This document shows positions 4,264 to 5,729 of a stretch of DNA of 5,729 nucleotides, piece after piece (positions within the stretch are counted from its first letter, which is position 1; each line of letters opens with the position of its first letter). Origin of the DNA: Desulfatibacillaceae bacterium (GTDB lineage Bacteria; Desulfobacterota; Desulfobacteria; Desulfobacterales; Desulfatibacillaceae); contig JASEHB010000182.1 of the NCBI GenBank assembly GCA_030018745.1, positions 1-5,729 on the forward strand, in the 5' to 3' direction. The translations under genes were made by a program, and so were the position numbers. The notes beneath the pieces are model-generated. The model saw only the letters and a program-made list of their open reading frames with translations, had not been told where the DNA came from and made no database searches.

Positions 4264-5729
4264 TTATAGCTTAACCTTCACCGGCTTTACATTCCAAATC
4301 TCATCGCAGTACTGGGCTATGGCCCTGTCCGAAGAGAAAAAGCCCATGCGCGCTGTGTTCAAAATGGACATCCTTGTCCAATGCTCCTTGTCTGACCAGG
4401 CTTTTCCTGCCTCCCGCTGCCTGTCTGCGTAGGACGGGTAATCCGCCAGCACAAAGTAGGGGTCCCGCAAAACCAGAGAATCGTAAAGGGGACGGAAGAT
4501 ATCCCGGTTGCTTCCGCACAAGGGGCTTGAGCAGAGCATTTCCAGAATGCTTGAAAGCTCCGGGTTGTTGGCAAGCATGTCTCTTGGCCTATAACCCTGC
4601 TCAAGGAGTTGGGCCACCTCCTCGGCAGTAAGGCCGAAAAGAAAGAAGTTTTCCTCTCCAACAGCCTGCCTTATCTCAACATTGGCTCCGTCCAGGGTTC
4701 CTATGGTGAGAGCGCCGTTTAGGGAAAACTTCATGTTGCCCGTGCCGGAAGCCTCTTTGCCGGCTGTGGAAATCTGCTCGCTTAATTCTGCTGCCGGGTA
4801 AATGTCCTGGGCTTTTTTCACATTGAAATCCGGCAGAAAAACCACCTTGATAAGGGATGCAGTTTCCGGGTCCCGGTTCACAAGGTCTGCTGCACAGTGG
4901 ATGAGCTTGATGATGAGCTTGGCCATAACATAGCCGGGTGCTGCCTTGCCGCCGAAAATGAATGTGCGCGGCGGTGCGTCCTTTTCCAGCCCCTGCTTTA
5001 TGCGGGTATAAAGCCCTAAAATGTGAAGTACATTGAGGTGCTGGCGCTTGTACTCGTGTATGCGCTTCACATGAACATCAAAAAGGCTTTCCGGATCTAT
5101 TTTCACTCCGGTTTCGTCTGCGGCCTTCTGGGCAAGCTTTCTTTTGCAGGCAAGCTTGACCTTGCGCCATTTTTCGCAGAAAGCTGCATCATCGGCAAAA
5201 TTTTCAAGCTTTTTAAGGCGATCCATGTCGCAGACCCAGCCATCCCCAATGGCATCTGTTATCAGTGCGCTCAAATAAGGGTTTGCCAGCAGCATGAACC
5301 GCCGCGGAGTAACGCCGTTTGTCTTGTTGGAAAACTTTTCGGGATAAAGCTCGTAAAAATCGGCAAGAACAGTTTTTTTAAGGAGCCGGGTGTGAAGTGC
5401 GGCAACTCCGTTTATGGCATAACTGCCAACACAGGCCAGATGAGCCATGCGGACCCGCTTTTCGTGGTCCTCCTCAAAAAGGGAAAGTCGCTCGATTTTT
5501 GCGGAATCATCTGGAAAGGTAATGGAAACCGAATCTAAAAAACGGCGGTTTATTTCGTAAATTATCTGGGTGTGCCGGGGCAGCAGAGTTTCAAAAATCC
5601 TCATGGGCCATGTTTCAAGGGCTTCGGGCAGCAGGGTGTGGTTTGTAAAGGCAAATGTGTTTTTTGTTGTGTCCCAGGCTGTATCCCAGTCTGCCTTGTA
5701 AACATCCACCAAAAGCCGCATCAGTTCCG
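4264..5729 (-). CDS. glgP: Glycogen/starch/maltodextrin phosphorylase, C-terminal part (5' end beyond right edge)
   Basis: GT35-family phosphorylase that releases glucose 1-phosphate from alpha-1,4-glucans, a cytoplasmic PLP enzyme. The frame is open to the right edge: Glu-Leu precede the Met at 5721, completing the conserved PELMRLLVD segment, so that Met is internal. About 487 of the usual 800-850 residues are visible. Numbered from that Met: TNHTLLPEALETWP (26-39), LPRH (47-50), the phosphate-site VKRIHEYKRQHLN with Lys219, Arg220 and Lys225 (218-230), FIFGGKAAPGY (254-264), and EASGTGNMKF with the PLP lysine at 331. Lys331 is 112 residues after Lys219, the same spacing as Lys568/Lys680 in rabbit muscle phosphorylase. 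SLNGALTIGTLDGANVEI follows the PLP lysine, and the end has MSILNTARMGFFSSDRAIAQY. The gene is convergent with aroB, with 15 bp between stop codons, and is functionally unrelated to the trp genes. Whether it prefers glycogen or maltodextrin cannot be told from this part. Confidence 0.97.
   Translation of the reverse strand, partial: ELMRLLVDVYKADWDTAWDTTKNTFAFTNHTLLPEALETWPMRIFETLLPRHTQIIYEINRRFLDSVSITFPDDSAKIERLSLFEEDHEKRVRMAHLACVGSYAINGVAALHTRLLKKTVLADFYELYPEKFSNKTNGVTPRRFMLLANPYLSALITDAIGDGWVCDMDRLKKLENFADDAAFCEKWRKVKLACKRKLAQKAADETGVKIDPESLFDVHVKRIHEYKRQHLNVLHILGLYTRIKQGLEKDAPPRTFIFGGKAAPGYVMAKLIIKLIHCAADLVNRDPETASLIKVVFLPDFNVKKAQDIYPAAELSEQISTAGKEASGTGNMKFSLNGALTIGTLDGANVEIRQAVGEENFFLFGLTAEEVAQLLEQGYRPRDMLANNPELSSILEMLCSSPLCGSNRDIFRPLYDSLVLRDPYFVLADYPSYADRQREAGKAWSDKEHWTRMSILNTARMGFFSSDRAIAQYCDEIWNVKPVKVKL

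Noticed and set aside
5023..5538. 171-codon open frame on the + strand opposite glgP, with a hydrophobic start resembling a signal or membrane segment
   Set aside because: It lies wholly antisense to conserved glgP motifs (including KRIHEYKRQ and the TNGVTPRR region). The apparent hydrophobicity follows from the complement of charged codons.
5719..5721. ATG (- strand) as the start of glgP
   Set aside because: Glu-Leu immediately upstream in frame complete the conserved PELMRLL motif, which lies around residue 330 of full-length phosphorylases.

Overview
This is a compact, entirely coding stretch of a bacterial chromosome. From left to right on the + strand it holds the 3' part of trpC, then complete trpF, trpB and trpA, then a gene for a 3-dehydroquinate synthase (aroB family). 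Converging on these from the right, on the - strand, is the 3' part of a glycogen/starch phosphorylase gene (glgP). No RNA gene, mobile element, CRISPR array or long non-coding stretch was seen, and no gap between genes is longer than 17 nt.

The trp block is a tightly packed operon. trpC/trpF and trpF/trpB overlap by four bases (ATGA). trpB/trpA and trpA/aroB are each separated by exactly 17 nt, carry an AAGGAG ribosome binding site 7 nt before the start, and use non-ATG starts (GTG for trpA, TTG for aroB). TrpC, TrpF, TrpB and TrpA catalyse the late tryptophan steps from phosphoribosylanthranilate onward (TrpF, TrpC, then the TrpA-TrpB complex). AroB catalyses the second step of the common shikimate route that feeds chorismate into this pathway. 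The promoter, any attenuator and the early genes (trpE, trpG, trpD) would lie left of the window.

The right third is glgP, an unrelated glycogen-degradation gene. Its stop lies 15 bp from the aroB stop. A large two-tier hairpin with A and T tracts on its two flanks sits inside the last 25 codons of aroB. It looks like the intrinsic terminator of glgP, and possibly a bidirectional one. A second terminator-like hairpin followed by eight T lies in the middle of trpF. These RNA-level signals are the most interesting items here; the protein-coding content is ordinary primary metabolism.

Organism: a bacterium with moderate G+C (by eye), frequent CTT and GCC codons, unfused trpC and trpF, and good Shine-Dalgarno sites. 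The style of the proteins and aroB inside a trp operon would fit a Desulfobacterota (former Deltaproteobacteria) genome, but this is a weak guess. I do not see a previously undescribed system in this window.
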